From the NCBI RefSeq assembly GCF_003431325.1, contig NZ_CP010515.1, positions 744,001 to 808,000 on the forward strand: a stretch of 64,000 nt of DNA, given 5' to 3'. Made by a program: the position numbers and the translations under genes. Every line of letters starts with the position of its first letter. The stretch's first letter is position 1. Below are positions 56,388 to 64,000 of the stretch, piece by piece. A model generated the notes under the pieces. That model did not search any database, was not told where the DNA came from, and saw only the letters and a program-made list of their open reading frames with translations. The DNA is from Acidilobus sp. 7A. GTDB taxonomy: Archaea > Thermoproteota > Thermoprotei_A > Sulfolobales > Acidilobaceae.

Positions 56388-57425
56388 GTGCGGCCCTTGC
56401 CAGGGTCTGCCGACTACGCCCGCCTGGTCCCCGTGCTCAGGTACATGAAGTCAAGGATGCTGGGGCCTAAGCTGAAGGAGATAGCCCCTCCCCTCAGCGA
56501 GGCCGTCATGGCGCTGAGGGAAAGCCTGTACTCGCGGGCCGCGGAGGCCAAGGACCCTGAGTCGCTCGAGAGGGCGCTCGCCGCGGTCTACTTCTCAAAC
56601 CTTGAGGAGGTCTACAGGCTGGCCCCAGCTGAGGCAAGGGGGCTCATAAACGCCTTCGGGAGGCTCAGGGAGCTCGAGGACCTTATGACTGTGGCCAGGG
56701 CTCTCGCCGAGGGCCAGCCCCCGCCCAGGTGGCTGCCCTCAATGGAGTGGGGGCTCAGCTCCACCGCCCACGTGCTGCAGGAGCTTGAGGCGTCGGCGAG
56801 CCTCTCAAGGCTTCAGGAGGCGGTGAGGGACAGGGACCTTAAGAGGGCAGTAGCCATGGCGTTGGAGGCCTATACGGATCTCAGGCAGCCTGAGGTCTTC
56901 ACCTTCCTCTCGCTGCTCGGCGGCTCCCTCGTGCTCAGGGGGGCCCTTGCGGCCGTAGGCGGCCCTGAGGCAAAGGACGTGGAGAGGATCATGTGCCCCC
57001 TGGTGGAGGAGAGGGCGGCCCTTGGGCTCCTGGAGGCCTGGGCACTAAGGCTGAACCCCAAGACCTTTGCTAGGGCGGTGGAGGGGCCGAAGGTCTGCGG
57101 CGTTGACTGGGCCCTCCTGGCGGCGGCGTACGAGAGGGGCCTCGAGGGCGAGGTCACAGGACTGGTCATGGACGTCTCCCCGGCCCTGAGGTACGTCAAG
57201 CTTGAGGGCAGGAGCGTTAAGGAGCTCATGGCCTCAGCCAGGAGGTCAGCGAGGCTAGCCGCCCACAGGGCCTCCCTCGCGGCCTTCGAGGGCTACCCCT
57301 TCACGCCTGCCCTTGTGGCTGCTGCACTGACGCTCCTGACGCTTGAGGTTGACAGCGTTAGGGCCCTGGTCGGCGGCATAATGCTGAACCTGACGCAGGA
57401 GGAGCTTGAGCAAGCCGTTATTTAG
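56388..57425 (+). CDS. atpC: A-type ATP synthase subunit C
   Basis: 345 residues, all helical, with three repeats of the V-type d/AtpC plan. The closing G-Y-P-F-T-P-A-L-V-A-A-A-L-T-L-L-T-L-E-V-D-S-V-R-A-L-V near 303-329 is the recognisable end of the family. It forms the funnel joining the central stalk to the membrane ring. Subunits A, B, D, E, F, I and K are not in the window, so this crenarchaeon has its ATPase genes split up. GTG start. Confidence 0.85.
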   Translation: MRPLPGSADYARLVPVLRYMKSRMLGPKLKEIAPPLSEAVMALRESLYSRAAEAKDPESLERALAAVYFSNLEEVYRLAPAEARGLINAFGRLRELEDLMTVARALAEGQPPPRWLPSMEWGLSSTAHVLQELEASASLSRLQEAVRDRDLKRAVAMALEAYTDLRQPEVFTFLSLLGGSLVLRGALAAVGGPEAKDVERIMCPLVEERAALGLLEAWALRLNPKTFARAVEGPKVCGVDWALLAAAYERGLEGEVTGLVMDVSPALRYVKLEGRSVKELMASARRSARLAAHRASLAAFEGYPFTPALVAAALTLLTLEVDSVRALVGGIMLNLTQEELEQAVI

Positions 57426-57460
57426 TAGCTTGCCCAGAGCTGCCTTGGAGCTGGGCCCCG

Positions 57461-58210
57461 ATGTCAGGCCTTGAGGGCGAGCTGTGGGACCTCATAGTTA
57501 ATGACATACAGATGCTCTCAACCAAGGGCTGCTACGAGCCCGTGAGCGACGCCATAAGCCTCTACCTCGCCAGGAGGCTGAGGCTCCTGGCCGCGGCCTT
57601 GATAGGGTACGGCAGGGACCCCCCGTCTACAATACTTGACGCGGGCTGCGGCCCCGGCACCTCAACTAAGGTGCTGAGGACCCTCTACCCCAGGGCCAGG
57701 ATAGTTGCCATGGACCCGGGCACCCTGAACCTCAGGAGGGCCGCGCTGGCTGCGGGCGACGGCACCGGGCCCGTGAGGGGGGTCTTTGAGGGCATGCCGT
57801 TCAGACAGGGGGCCTTCGACGGCGCGGTTGCTATGTTCTCCTTCAGGGACGCCGCCAACTACCTTGGGGCCCTAGACGAGTTCTCAAGGGTGTTGGCTGA
57901 CGATGGGAGGCTCGCTATGGTCGACCTCTACAGGCCCGAGAGCCCCCTCGAGCTCGGCCTCTCGCTCTTCCACTTCAGGTACGTGGGGCCAGCCATAGGG
58001 CTGGCCATGGGCTGCGGCAAGGATGGGCTGAAGTTCGGTGACATACACAGGACGGTGCTTAGCATGATGACGCCGAGCCAGCTCATCAGGGAGGCCTCGA
58101 GGCGCTTCAGGGAGGTTAGCTTTAGGCCGACGCCTTTCCTGGTGGGCATACTATACGCCGAGGGGCCTAGGAGGGCGTTTACCCACGGCGCAACTAACCC
58201 TCACCATTGA
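57461..58210 (+). CDS. SAM-dependent methyltransferase (UbiE-like)
   Basis: 249 residues, class I methyltransferase: motif I I-L-D-A-G-C-G-P-G-T near 59-68, V-A-M-D-P after strand 2, an F-R-Q-G-A-F-D-G-A-V-A post-I region and A-M-V-D-L-Y-R-P near 147. The general build resembles UbiE/COQ5-type enzymes, so a quinone or small-molecule target is possible. It follows atpC by 35 nt on the same strand, perhaps co-transcribed. Confidence 0.85.
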   Translation: MSGLEGELWDLIVNDIQMLSTKGCYEPVSDAISLYLARRLRLLAAALIGYGRDPPSTILDAGCGPGTSTKVLRTLYPRARIVAMDPGTLNLRRAALAAGDGTGPVRGVFEGMPFRQGAFDGAVAMFSFRDAANYLGALDEFSRVLADDGRLAMVDLYRPESPLELGLSLFHFRYVGPAIGLAMGCGKDGLKFGDIHRTVLSMMTPSQLIREASRRFREVSFRPTPFLVGILYAEGPRRAFTHGATNPHH

Positions 58211-58423
58211 TTACTTTCAGCGCCGCGGGCGCCCCTCCTGATGCATTACCCGCGCCACCCTCAGGTCATAGGGGCTGATCGAGGGCAGCGCCGCTACCCT
58301 CCCATCCGCGGCCCCCTTTCGCCCTCGCCTCGTGAGCGGGGCCCATCATCAGCTGAGGACATTAAGGGGAGGCCAGGTAACTCCGTATTAAACGTGATGC
58401 GATGGCTTTAAAGGCGTTAAAGG

Positions 58424-58654
58424 TTATGTAGGGGCGCTCAGCCTCGTGAACCTGAACTTTATCACGCTCCCCTCCTTATCGACGTCAACCTTCACCCTTC
58501 TGTTGTCCTTTAGCGAGTAGGCTATCATGGCGGCGCAGCGCCACGAGTCCATTAAAACCTCCGCCTCCTCGCCGGGCGACAGGCCGTCTATGACCCTCAT
58601 GGCCAGCACGTAGCCCTCGGGGCACTCCTTCCCCCTGTAGTCAAAGACCTTCAA
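58424..58654 (-). CDS. tusA: TusA-family sulfur carrier
   Basis: 76 residues: a beta-alpha-beta-alpha-beta-beta protein with the N-terminal active-site C-P-E-G near 11-14 in the TusA position (usually C-P-x-P), G-L-S-P-G-E-E-A-E-V-L and a second cysteine W-R-C-A-A. Carries persulfide sulfur for tRNA thiolation, cofactor or sulfur-oxidation pathways. TTG start. An AT-rich string (gctttaaagg) lies near 58412, after its end. No rhodanese or DsrE partner is nearby. Confidence 0.8.
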   Translation of the reverse strand: MKVFDYRGKECPEGYVLAMRVIDGLSPGEEAEVLMDSWRCAAMIAYSLKDNRRVKVDVDKEGSVIKFRFTRLSAPT

Positions 58655-58708
58655 GCGGCCTCCCCGTTCGCCCTTGCCTTAGGTGATCTTAACGGCTCCT
58701 CCTTACTC

Positions 58709-59065
58709 TCAGGCCGGGAACATCACGTTGGTGATTATGTACTCAACCAGGGACCTGTGCGGGTCACCCTCAAGGACCTCGTCAACGCTGTTCATGAGGC
58801 CCTCCTTCACCCTCTGCGCGCAGGCGGGGTCGTTGAACTTCTCGTTCCTCATTGCTAGGTAGAAGCCGGCCCCGCTCTCGTTGAAGTAGAGGAAGTATGC
58901 CCACTCCATGTCCTGGGACACCGCAGGTATGAGCGAGCCCGGCCTCAAGTACTTGAAGATCATCATGTGCTCCCCAAGCTCCTCTGGCAGGCCCGAGGGG
59001 CACACCATCCAGTTCGCGCCGCAGTCCTCGGCGCTCCCCCTCTCGCACTCCAAGGCGTTCGACAC
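58709..59065 (-). CDS. Small acidic protein of unknown function
   Basis: 118 residues, not recognised. It has four cysteines (near 7, 15, 22 and 82), aromatic-rich strands (W-A-Y-F-L-Y-F, G-A-G-F-Y-L-A-M) and a C-terminal helix-strand ending I-I-T-N-V-M-F-P. No signal or membrane segment. Codon use is genome-like. It lies upstream of tusA on the same strand (55 nt), so a sulfur- or redox-linked role is possible but unproven. Confidence 0.55.
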   Translation of the reverse strand: MSNALECERGSAEDCGANWMVCPSGLPEELGEHMMIFKYLRPGSLIPAVSQDMEWAYFLYFNESGAGFYLAMRNEKFNDPACAQRVKEGLMNSVDEVLEGDPHRSLVEYIITNVMFPA

Positions 59066-59118
59066 CGGGTTCTTGTCACCTTTAACGCATAAATTCCTTG
59101 CTATAGCTCTGCCCAGGG

Positions 59119-60195
59119 GTGCAGGTTAGCTTGAAGTTCCTCAGGTGTAAGCCTAACCAGGTGCCCCCAAGCAACGGAAAGAAGGTCGCCATAGTTGGGG
59201 CGGGCACGGCTGGCCTTGGGGCAGCTGGGCTGCTCAGGTGCAAGGGCTACGACGTCACGATCTACGACATGATGCCAGAGCCCGGAGGCATGCTCATCTT
59301 CGGCATACATGTGGACAGGATACCGAAGCCCCCGGTGAGGGAGGGCGTGAGGGAGCTGATGGACGCCGGCGTCGAGTTCGTGCTCAACACGAAGGTCGGC
59401 AACAGGAACCTCGAGAGGATGGACGAGCTGGTGAAGGCTAAGAACGTAGTTGACCTTGAGGATATCATAAAGTCATACGACGCCGTCCTCATAGCCACCG
59501 GCACCTGGACGAGCAACAAGTCAAACGTCCCTGGGGAGGAGATGCCCTGGGTCTACCCGGCCATGGAGTTCCTCATAGCCACCCACCTGGCTAAGTTCGG
59601 CTACAGGCCCTGGGACATAGTGCCTGACATCAAGGGCGATCTGCTCGTCGTGGGGGGCGGCTACACAGCTGAGGACGCTGCCTACGTGCCGAGGACCTAC
59701 CCTGAGTACAAGGAGAGGATGAAGAAGATAGTGCTGAGCTACAGGAGGACCAGGAACGAGGCCCCCATGGGGCCCATGGAGATGACAAACCTCGAGGCCT
59801 CAGGGGTCGAGATCTGGGAGCTCACCGTGCCTATAGCCTACAGGGAGGAGGCCGGCAAGAGGATTGCAAGGATAATAAGGAACAGGCTGGTGCAGGTCCC
59901 AGGCGAGAGGAGGCCTAGGCCTGAGCCCATACCTGGGAGTGAGTTCGACGCATACTTCAACTTCGTCCTAGAGGCCATAGGCGAGAGGGCCACACCGCCC
60001 TTCGAGGGCGAGTGCTGCGGCATAAAGATCGACCCGAAGTGGGGTACAATAGTGGTCAACAAGGACATGATGACTGACAGGAAGGGGGTATTCGCCGCAG
60101 GCGACGTGGTGCACGGGCCAAGCCAGCTGGGGCCGGCCCTCAAGAGCGGCATGGACGCTGCGAACGCGATAATGAGGTACCTCAGCCAGCGCTAG
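59119..60195 (+). CDS. FAD/NAD(P)-dependent oxidoreductase (GltD-like)
   Basis: 358 residues of the two-dinucleotide-domain reductase type found in the glutamate synthase small subunit and ferredoxin:NADP reductases: FAD loop V-A-I-V-G-A-G-T-A-G-L-G near 17-28, E-P-G-G-M-L-I-F-G-I near 54-63, NADPH loop V-V-G-G-G-Y-T-A-E-D-A near 176-186, and the closing F-A-A-G-D-V-V-H-G-P-S-Q-L-G near 322-335. The N-terminal iron-sulfur domain of GltD is absent. No large GltS subunit is nearby, so it likely reduces ferredoxin or another partner. Its end overlaps the NUDIX gene by 4 bp. Confidence 0.88.
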   Translation: MQVSLKFLRCKPNQVPPSNGKKVAIVGAGTAGLGAAGLLRCKGYDVTIYDMMPEPGGMLIFGIHVDRIPKPPVREGVRELMDAGVEFVLNTKVGNRNLERMDELVKAKNVVDLEDIIKSYDAVLIATGTWTSNKSNVPGEEMPWVYPAMEFLIATHLAKFGYRPWDIVPDIKGDLLVVGGGYTAEDAAYVPRTYPEYKERMKKIVLSYRRTRNEAPMGPMEMTNLEASGVEIWELTVPIAYREEAGKRIARIIRNRLVQVPGERRPRPEPIPGSEFDAYFNFVLEAIGERATPPFEGECCGIKIDPKWGTIVVNKDMMTDRKGVFAAGDVVHGPSQLGPALKSGMDAANAIMRYLSQR

Positions 60196-60626
60196 CCCCT
60201 CTCCTTGGAGGAGAGGGCCATAGCTAGCATGACCGCCCTCCTCACGTTATCGTAGGTTTTAGCCCTGGCGAGCTCCTCAGGCGTCATCCACGTGCCCTCC
60301 CTCAGCTCCCCGCCGACCCTCCTGACCCTGAAGACCAGGTCGTAGTGTATGTGGGTCTCATCGGGGTACCTCACGGTCTCGAGGAGTATGACCATGGGCA
60401 TTGGCTCGTCCGTGACCTCCCCGTCGCCTATGCCGTAGGTGGGCCCAACCGCCTCGACCCTGAGGCCCGTCTCCTCCTCGAACTCCCTTATGACGGCCTC
60501 CCTGGGGGTCTCGTTGGGCTCCACGTGGCCCCCTGGGTAGAGCCAGACGCCGAGCTTCCTGTGCCATATCATGAGGGCCCTGCCGCCCTCGACCAGGATG
60601 CCGCTGGCCACTATGCACTTCCTCAA
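60192..60626 (-). CDS. NUDIX hydrolase
   Basis: 144 residues from TTG 60626. The Nudix box reads G-G-H-V-E-P-N-E-T-P-R-E-A-V-I-R-E-F-E-E (about 42-61), then E-T-G-L, matching G-x5-E-x7-R-E-U-x-E-E-x-G-U. It cleaves nucleoside diphosphate-X bonds; mutT-like, ADP-ribose or dinucleotide substrates are possible. The TTG start is preferred to 60716 because a TATA-like ttttattttc lies about 27-36 nt upstream and the upstream residues are low-complexity Pro/Ser/Gly. Confidence 0.85.
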   Translation of the reverse strand: MRKCIVASGILVEGGRALMIWHRKLGVWLYPGGHVEPNETPREAVIREFEEETGLRVEAVGPTYGIGDGEVTDEPMPMVILLETVRYPDETHIHYDLVFRVRRVGGELREGTWMTPEELARAKTYDNVRRAVMLAMALSSKERG

Positions 60627-60652
60627 GGCGATCCCGGGTGTTCTGAAAGGGG

Positions 60653-60662
60653 AAAATAAAAA
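60653..60662 (-). promoter_or_regulatory. TATA box of the NUDIX gene
   Basis: tttttatttt on the - strand, 27-36 nt before the TTG at 60626. Confidence 0.55.
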
Positions 60663-60720
60663 GGGTGAAGGGCTAGGAGGGGAGGGCTCACCGCTTTGAG
60701 CTCCCCCGCTGCCCACGCCA

Positions 60721-60744
60721 AGATATAAAAGAGAAAGGAAATTA
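60721..60744 (-). terminator. T-rich terminator of the 60761 gene
   Basis: On the - strand ttaatttcctttctctttta, about 17-40 nt after the stop of the gene ending at 60761. Confidence 0.5.
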
Positions 60745-60760
60745 AGGGCCCTGCAGAGGG

Positions 60761-61126
60761 CTACTTAAGCAGCGACATTATCCTGCTGCTGTAGGGGCTC
60801 TCCTGTATAGCCTTCGTCAGGACGCGCTGGTCCCTCTCCCTCAGGTCTGGCGGAAGCCTTGACTGCGCCTCAAGCCTCATCTGAATGACCTGCTTAGCGG
60901 TCGCGTCAGGCAGCCTGGCTATTATGCCGACGTTGGTCTTGCAGACCTCCTTGTACTGGTCGTCGTTCGCGGCGGCTGAGAGCTGCTTCATGAACTCAAC
61001 GAGCGTCGACACAACCTGCTCCCTGCTCATGGTCAGGAGCTGGCTTAAGACCTGGCTCATAAGCCTCTCCCGCTCCTCAGGCTCATCCTCACGAGCTGCT
61101 TTACGTCTAGGGACATCCTGCGTCAC
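60761..61126 (-). CDS. Small helical protein of unknown function
   Basis: 121 residues, predicted almost all helix: an acidic/basic N-terminal tail (about 1-22), then helices such as L-M-S-Q-V-L-S-Q-L-L, V-V-S-T-L-V-E-F-M-K-Q-L and T-A-K-Q-V-I-Q-M-R-L-E. No motif recognised; the general look is of a small DNA- or protein-binding scaffold. Genome-like codons, its own T-rich terminator, and an upstream AT-rich region (near 61150, acaaataaaagtat) support a real gene. Divergent from gapN. Confidence 0.55.
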   Translation of the reverse strand: MTQDVPRRKAAREDEPEERERLMSQVLSQLLTMSREQVVSTLVEFMKQLSAAANDDQYKEVCKTNVGIIARLPDATAKQVIQMRLEAQSRLPPDLRERDQRVLTKAIQESPYSSRIMSLLK

Positions 61127-61267
61127 AGTGAGGCAAGGGTGACATACAAATAAAAGTATAAGTACGTATGTGTTTGCTCAAGAGGTCCCTAGGCCCTAGC
61201 ATCAAGGGCGGCCCCTTATGAAGGGTCACATATAACTTTGCCCCGCATGTATTAAGGGGTAATAACG

Positions 61268-62800
61268 TTGAGGAAAGCGGAGCTGAGTCTCAGCTCGGAG
61301 CTGCTGAAGGGGCTCGTAAGGCAGGGCGACGTGCCCGCCTTCCCCTACTTCGCTGCCGGCGAGTGGAGCCTTGAGGGCGAGAGGCTTGACGTCATGTCCC
61401 CCATAGACCTTAGGGTCGCCGCTGCGACGGCGAGGCCCTCAGCACAGCGGGGGCTTTCGGTGCTCGACAGGGTTTACTCCGTTGGAAGGAGGAGCATAAG
61501 GGACATGCCGGGCGAGGAGAGGGTTGAGGTCTTCGAGAGGGCCGCCGACGCCCTCGAGGGGGCCCGCGAGGACCTGGTCAACATACTCATAATCAATGCT
61601 GGTAAGACCAGGAGGGCCGCTGAGGGCGAGGTTGACGCGAGCGTCGAGAGACTTAGGCTCGCAAAGCTTGACGTGAGGAGGATATACGGCGACTACGTTC
61701 CAGGTGACTGGTCCCACGAGACCCTTGAGACGGAGGCCATAGTCAAGAGGGAGCCACTCGGCGTCGTAGCTGCCATACTCCCCTTCAACTACCCGCTCTT
61801 CGACGCCGTTAACAAGGTCGTCTACTCTGCCGTGGCGGGGAACGCCGTCATGGTTAAGCCTGCCGAGGCTGACCCCCTGCCAGCCCTGGCCCTAGCAAAG
61901 GCGCTAGTAGACTCGGGCTTCCCGCCGGAGGCGCTGGCAGTGCTCCCCATGAGGGGCAGGGATTTCGGCGAGGTGATAGCCGACAGGAGGGTGGCGGCAG
62001 TCTCCTTCACTGGGAGCACGGAGACGGGCCTCCAGGTCATGAGGGAGGCGGGCGTAAAGCAGTACGTCATGGAGCTCGGGGGAGGGGACCCAGCAATAGT
62101 TCTGAGCGACGCCAACGTCAAGGAGACTGCCTCAAAGATAGTGACTGGCATAACGAGCTACTCGGGCCAGAGGTGCGACTCAATAAAGTACGTGCTCGCC
62201 GAGCCAGAGGCCTACGACGAGCTGAAGGAGGAGATCGTTGAGGGGCTCTCAAAGGTTAAGGTTGGAGACCCGAGGGATGAGGGCACTCACATGGGGCCGC
62301 TAATCGACGTTAAGACCGCTGACGAGGTTATAGAGGCCACGAAGGACGCCGTGTCAAAGGGCGGCAGGGTTCTCCACGGCGGGGAGAAGGTTGAGGAGCT
62401 GGGCCCCAACTACATAAAGCCCACTCTCATAGAGGTTGACGCCTTGAGGCTGCCGGAGCTCTACATGTACAACAAGGAGGTCTTCGCCTCCATAGCAGCT
62501 ATAGTTAAGGTGAGGGACCTGGACGAGGCCATAGCCCTTGCCAACGGCAGGAGGTACGGCCTTGACGCCGCCCTATTCGGCAGCGACCTCTCAAAGATAA
62601 GGAGGGCGGCCAGGCAGCTTGAGGTGGGGGCCGTCTACATTAACGACTACCCAAAGCACGGCATAGGCTACTACCCCTTCGGCGGCATGAAGGACTCAGG
62701 CATAGGGAGGGAGGGCATAGGGTACACCATAGACTTCGTCGCTGCCTACAAGTCTATAGTGTACAACTACAAGGGCAGGGGCGTGTGGGACTACTTGTAA
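61268..62800 (+). CDS. gapN: Non-phosphorylating glyceraldehyde-3-phosphate dehydrogenase (GAPN)
   Basis: 510 residues of the aldehyde dehydrogenase superfamily. F-N-Y-P-L near 178 and S-F-T-G-S-T-E-T-G near 245 line the cofactor site; the catalytic Glu is in M-E-L-G-G-G near 267 and the catalytic Cys is residue 303 in G-Q-R-C-D-S, the GAPN-type context (crenarchaeal GAPN: G-Q-R-C-D-A). It oxidises glyceraldehyde 3-phosphate straight to 3-phosphoglycerate, the usual route of archaeal Embden-Meyerhof or semi-phosphorylative ED glycolysis. TTG start. A close ALDH with another substrate cannot be excluded. Confidence 0.88.
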   Translation: MRKAELSLSSELLKGLVRQGDVPAFPYFAAGEWSLEGERLDVMSPIDLRVAAATARPSAQRGLSVLDRVYSVGRRSIRDMPGEERVEVFERAADALEGAREDLVNILIINAGKTRRAAEGEVDASVERLRLAKLDVRRIYGDYVPGDWSHETLETEAIVKREPLGVVAAILPFNYPLFDAVNKVVYSAVAGNAVMVKPAEADPLPALALAKALVDSGFPPEALAVLPMRGRDFGEVIADRRVAAVSFTGSTETGLQVMREAGVKQYVMELGGGDPAIVLSDANVKETASKIVTGITSYSGQRCDSIKYVLAEPEAYDELKEEIVEGLSKVKVGDPRDEGTHMGPLIDVKTADEVIEATKDAVSKGGRVLHGGEKVEELGPNYIKPTLIEVDALRLPELYMYNKEVFASIAAIVKVRDLDEAIALANGRRYGLDAALFGSDLSKIRRAARQLEVGAVYINDYPKHGIGYYPFGGMKDSGIGREGIGYTIDFVAAYKSIVYNYKGRGVWDYL

Positions 62801-62806
62801 TGAGGT

Positions 62807-62822
62807 GAAAAAAGAAAGGGAA
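62807..62822 (-). terminator. T-rich tract after repeat D
   Basis: On the - strand ccctttcttttttcac, 60-75 nt after the solute-binding-protein stop and about 12-27 nt after hairpin D. Hairpin plus T-tract is terminator-like. Confidence 0.5.
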
Positions 62823-62833
62823 GAGCGCTTGAG

Positions 62834-62868
62834 CTGGCCTCCTCCCCGCCCTGAGGGGCGAGGCTTTC
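62834..62868 (-). repeat. GC-rich hairpin repeat, copy D
   Basis: On the - strand AAAGCCTCGCCCCTCAGGGC then GGGGAGGAGGCCAG: stem-loop and tail as in copy C, with GGCCAG for GGTCAG. It starts 14 nt after the stop of the solute-binding protein gene and in its sense direction; a T-tract follows. Confidence 0.65.
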
Positions 62869-62881
62869 GGCTGTAAGCCCT

Positions 62882-64000
62882 TTAGGACGAGCTCGTGGTA
62901 GCGCTGTAGCCGCTGTAGTAGGCCTCAATGGCCTTAGCCAGGGCGGCGGCGGCCTCCTGGAGGGCCTGCTGGGGGCTCGACATGGACCCAGTTATGTAGT
63001 TGAACAGGTACTCGCCCACCTGGCTGTTGACCGATTTAGTTATCGCCGGGAAGTAGGGGGCCACGTAGGCGGTGGTGTTAGCGGCCGCTAATGCTGACTG
63101 GGCCCACTGCCTCAGGTAGAGCGGTATTGAGCTGTTCGACAGTATCAGCTGATAGGCATGCCTGGAGGACGGGAACACGTAGGTCTGCACGAATGCCTCC
63201 TCCTGGAACTGAGGCGACTCGACAAGCTGGAGGAACTCCAGGGCGAGCTTCTTATGGGCCGAGTACTTGCTTACCCCTATGTACGTCAGCCCTATCCTTA
63301 TGGTGTTCCCGGGCAGCGGGGCTACGCCTATTACGCTGGCGTTGGGGGTCCCAGCGATGCTCGGCAGCTGGCCCAGGTAGCCAGCTATGGCTACGGCCTG
63401 GCCGCTCATGAGGAGCTCAAGCGAGTTGTAAAATGTCACCTGGAGCTGTGTCGGGTTAGGCTCATAGCTGACCAGCTCCTTGAGAGTTTCAAGGGCCTGC
63501 ACGCCGACGCTGTTGTTGAAGGAGGGCGGAGGGAACCTCCAGCCGCTCGGCACGCATCCCATGAAGAGCGTGCCGAAGCCAGTAACGCCGAAGGGGCTGC
63601 CGCAGTTCAGGGTCGAGTTGTGCACGTAGTAGTAGCCGAAGACGGCCAGGAAGGTGTCCCCCGGCAGATCGTTCTGGTCAGTGTAGAGGAGCACCCCGTA
63701 CTTAGTTATATTGTGTGATGTGAAGAACTGGTCAACGTCAAGCACCGTGGTCCAGTTGCCCCAGGTCTCTGGGTTGAGCTGTACGTGGTACTCGCTGTAG
63801 AACTCCTGCTGAAGGGTCGCGTTGTTGAACAGGTTCTTGTTGTAGAGTATAACTATGCCGTCGGTCTGTATGGGCACGCCCACCCACGTCACGTTGCCCG
63901 TGAGCGGGTTCCGGTAAAGCCCAGCGGCATTGAGGTCTGGCGGCAGTATGTCAGTCTCATTTATGACCGAGGAGTTGAGGGGCAGCAGGTAGGGGGCCAG
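62882..64000 (-). CDS. ABC transporter extracellular solute-binding protein (5' end beyond the window)
   Basis: The coding frame continues unbroken to the window edge, so the N-terminus (signal peptide, lipobox or anchor) is missing. The visible ~372 residues match family 1 (MalE-like) sugar-binding proteins: V-P-I-Q-T-D-G-I-V-I-L-Y-N-K-N-L-F (about 36 residues in), a central Trp/Asn-rich region, I-A-G-Y-L-G-Q-L-P-S, and Y-S-A-H-K-K-L-A-L-E-F-L-Q-L-V near the end. It ends in a Ser/Thr-rich tail. It likely feeds a sugar or oligosaccharide permease encoded outside the window. Repeat D and a T-tract follow its stop. Confidence 0.85.
   Translation of the reverse strand: MAPYLLPLNSSVINETDILPPDLNAAGLYRNPLTGNVTWVGVPIQTDGIVILYNKNLFNNATLQQEFYSEYHVQLNPETWGNWTTVLDVDQFFTSHNITKYGVLLYTDQNDLPGDTFLAVFGYYYVHNSTLNCGSPFGVTGFGTLFMGCVPSGWRFPPPSFNNSVGVQALETLKELVSYEPNPTQLQVTFYNSLELLMSGQAVAIAGYLGQLPSIAGTPNASVIGVAPLPGNTIRIGLTYIGVSKYSAHKKLALEFLQLVESPQFQEEAFVQTYVFPSSRHAYQLILSNSSIPLYLRQWAQSALAAANTTAYVAPYFPAITKSVNSQVGEYLFNYITGSMSSPQQALQEAAAALAKAIEAYYSGYSATTSSS

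Noticed and set aside
1-64000. tRNA, rRNA and CRISPR arrays
   Set aside because: No T-loop-type GGTTCGA sequence with a fitting cloverleaf, no rRNA core, and no regularly spaced repeats of 24-37 bp found.

Overview
The window is 64 kb of GC-rich archaeal chromosome from a crenarchaeon. Arginine is written almost always as AGG, most genes start from GTG or TTG, and many TATA-like boxes lie 25-35 nt upstream of the start codon, as expected for leaderless transcripts. The gene content fits the crenarchaea: an arlB-X-G-F-H-I-J archaellum operon, Alba, SRP54, TmcA, an aKMT-type lysine methyltransferase, mevalonate kinase, non-phosphorylating GAPN and A-type ATPase subunits. My best guess is a thermophilic heterotroph close to Acidilobus or Caldisphaera, inferred from composition and content, not from a marker gene. 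I found no rRNA, tRNA or CRISPR array.

Layout. 0-8 kb: MoaD-like and pterin-synthase-like genes, a YbaK-type tRNA deacylase, a dihydropteroate-synthase-related protein, an MDR dehydrogenase, a CBS protein, HisRS and an unusual stand-alone PEP-synthase-type N-terminal domain. 8-9.5 kb: a broken IS607-type recombinase and two divergent ribbon-helix-helix regulators around repeated GTACTACT sites. 9.4-16.5 kb: DUF1152, an SDR, an ABC cassette, alba, srp54 and DUF711. 16.5-23.8 kb: the archaellum locus; arlB, arlH, arlI and arlJ are intact, but arlX, arlG and arlF each need a -1 frame correction. 23.8-34.8 kb: an endonuclease IV-like gene, a zinc ribbon, tmcA, aKMT, a flavin reductase, an AT-richer tspO, an ABC-2 exporter and mevalonate kinase, with decayed DNA between them. 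35-45 kb: an acetyl-CoA-synthetase-like ligase, trmI, sdhACDB, gcvH and the tldD/tldE pair. 45-53.6 kb: an SLC13-like carrier, then three co-directed genes (MFS carrier, APC permease, class V aminotransferase), each with a copy of the same palindrome before its start, and an M28 peptidase. 53.6-64 kb: a small membrane protein, enoyl-CoA hydratase, upp, A-ATPase subunits, methyltransferase, tusA, an FAD oxidoreductase, NUDIX, gapN and a solute-binding protein that runs off the end.

Three things stand out beyond ordinary genes. (1) A small GC-rich hairpin family resembling the right end of IS200/IS605 elements occurs at five clear sites and one degraded site. No tnpB is present, and every copy lies 3' of a gene on that gene's own strand. 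(2) A ~136-bp element with 11-bp terminal inverted repeats and two internal hairpins is present twice, 30 kb apart and inverted; the pairing is largely kept despite sequence changes. (3) The palindrome CTGAACGTTCAG lies just upstream of the promoter position of the APC and MFS genes, with a weaker copy before the aminotransferase, which suggests a small amino-acid regulon.

All functions are read from motifs and family resemblance by eye; no database search was run.
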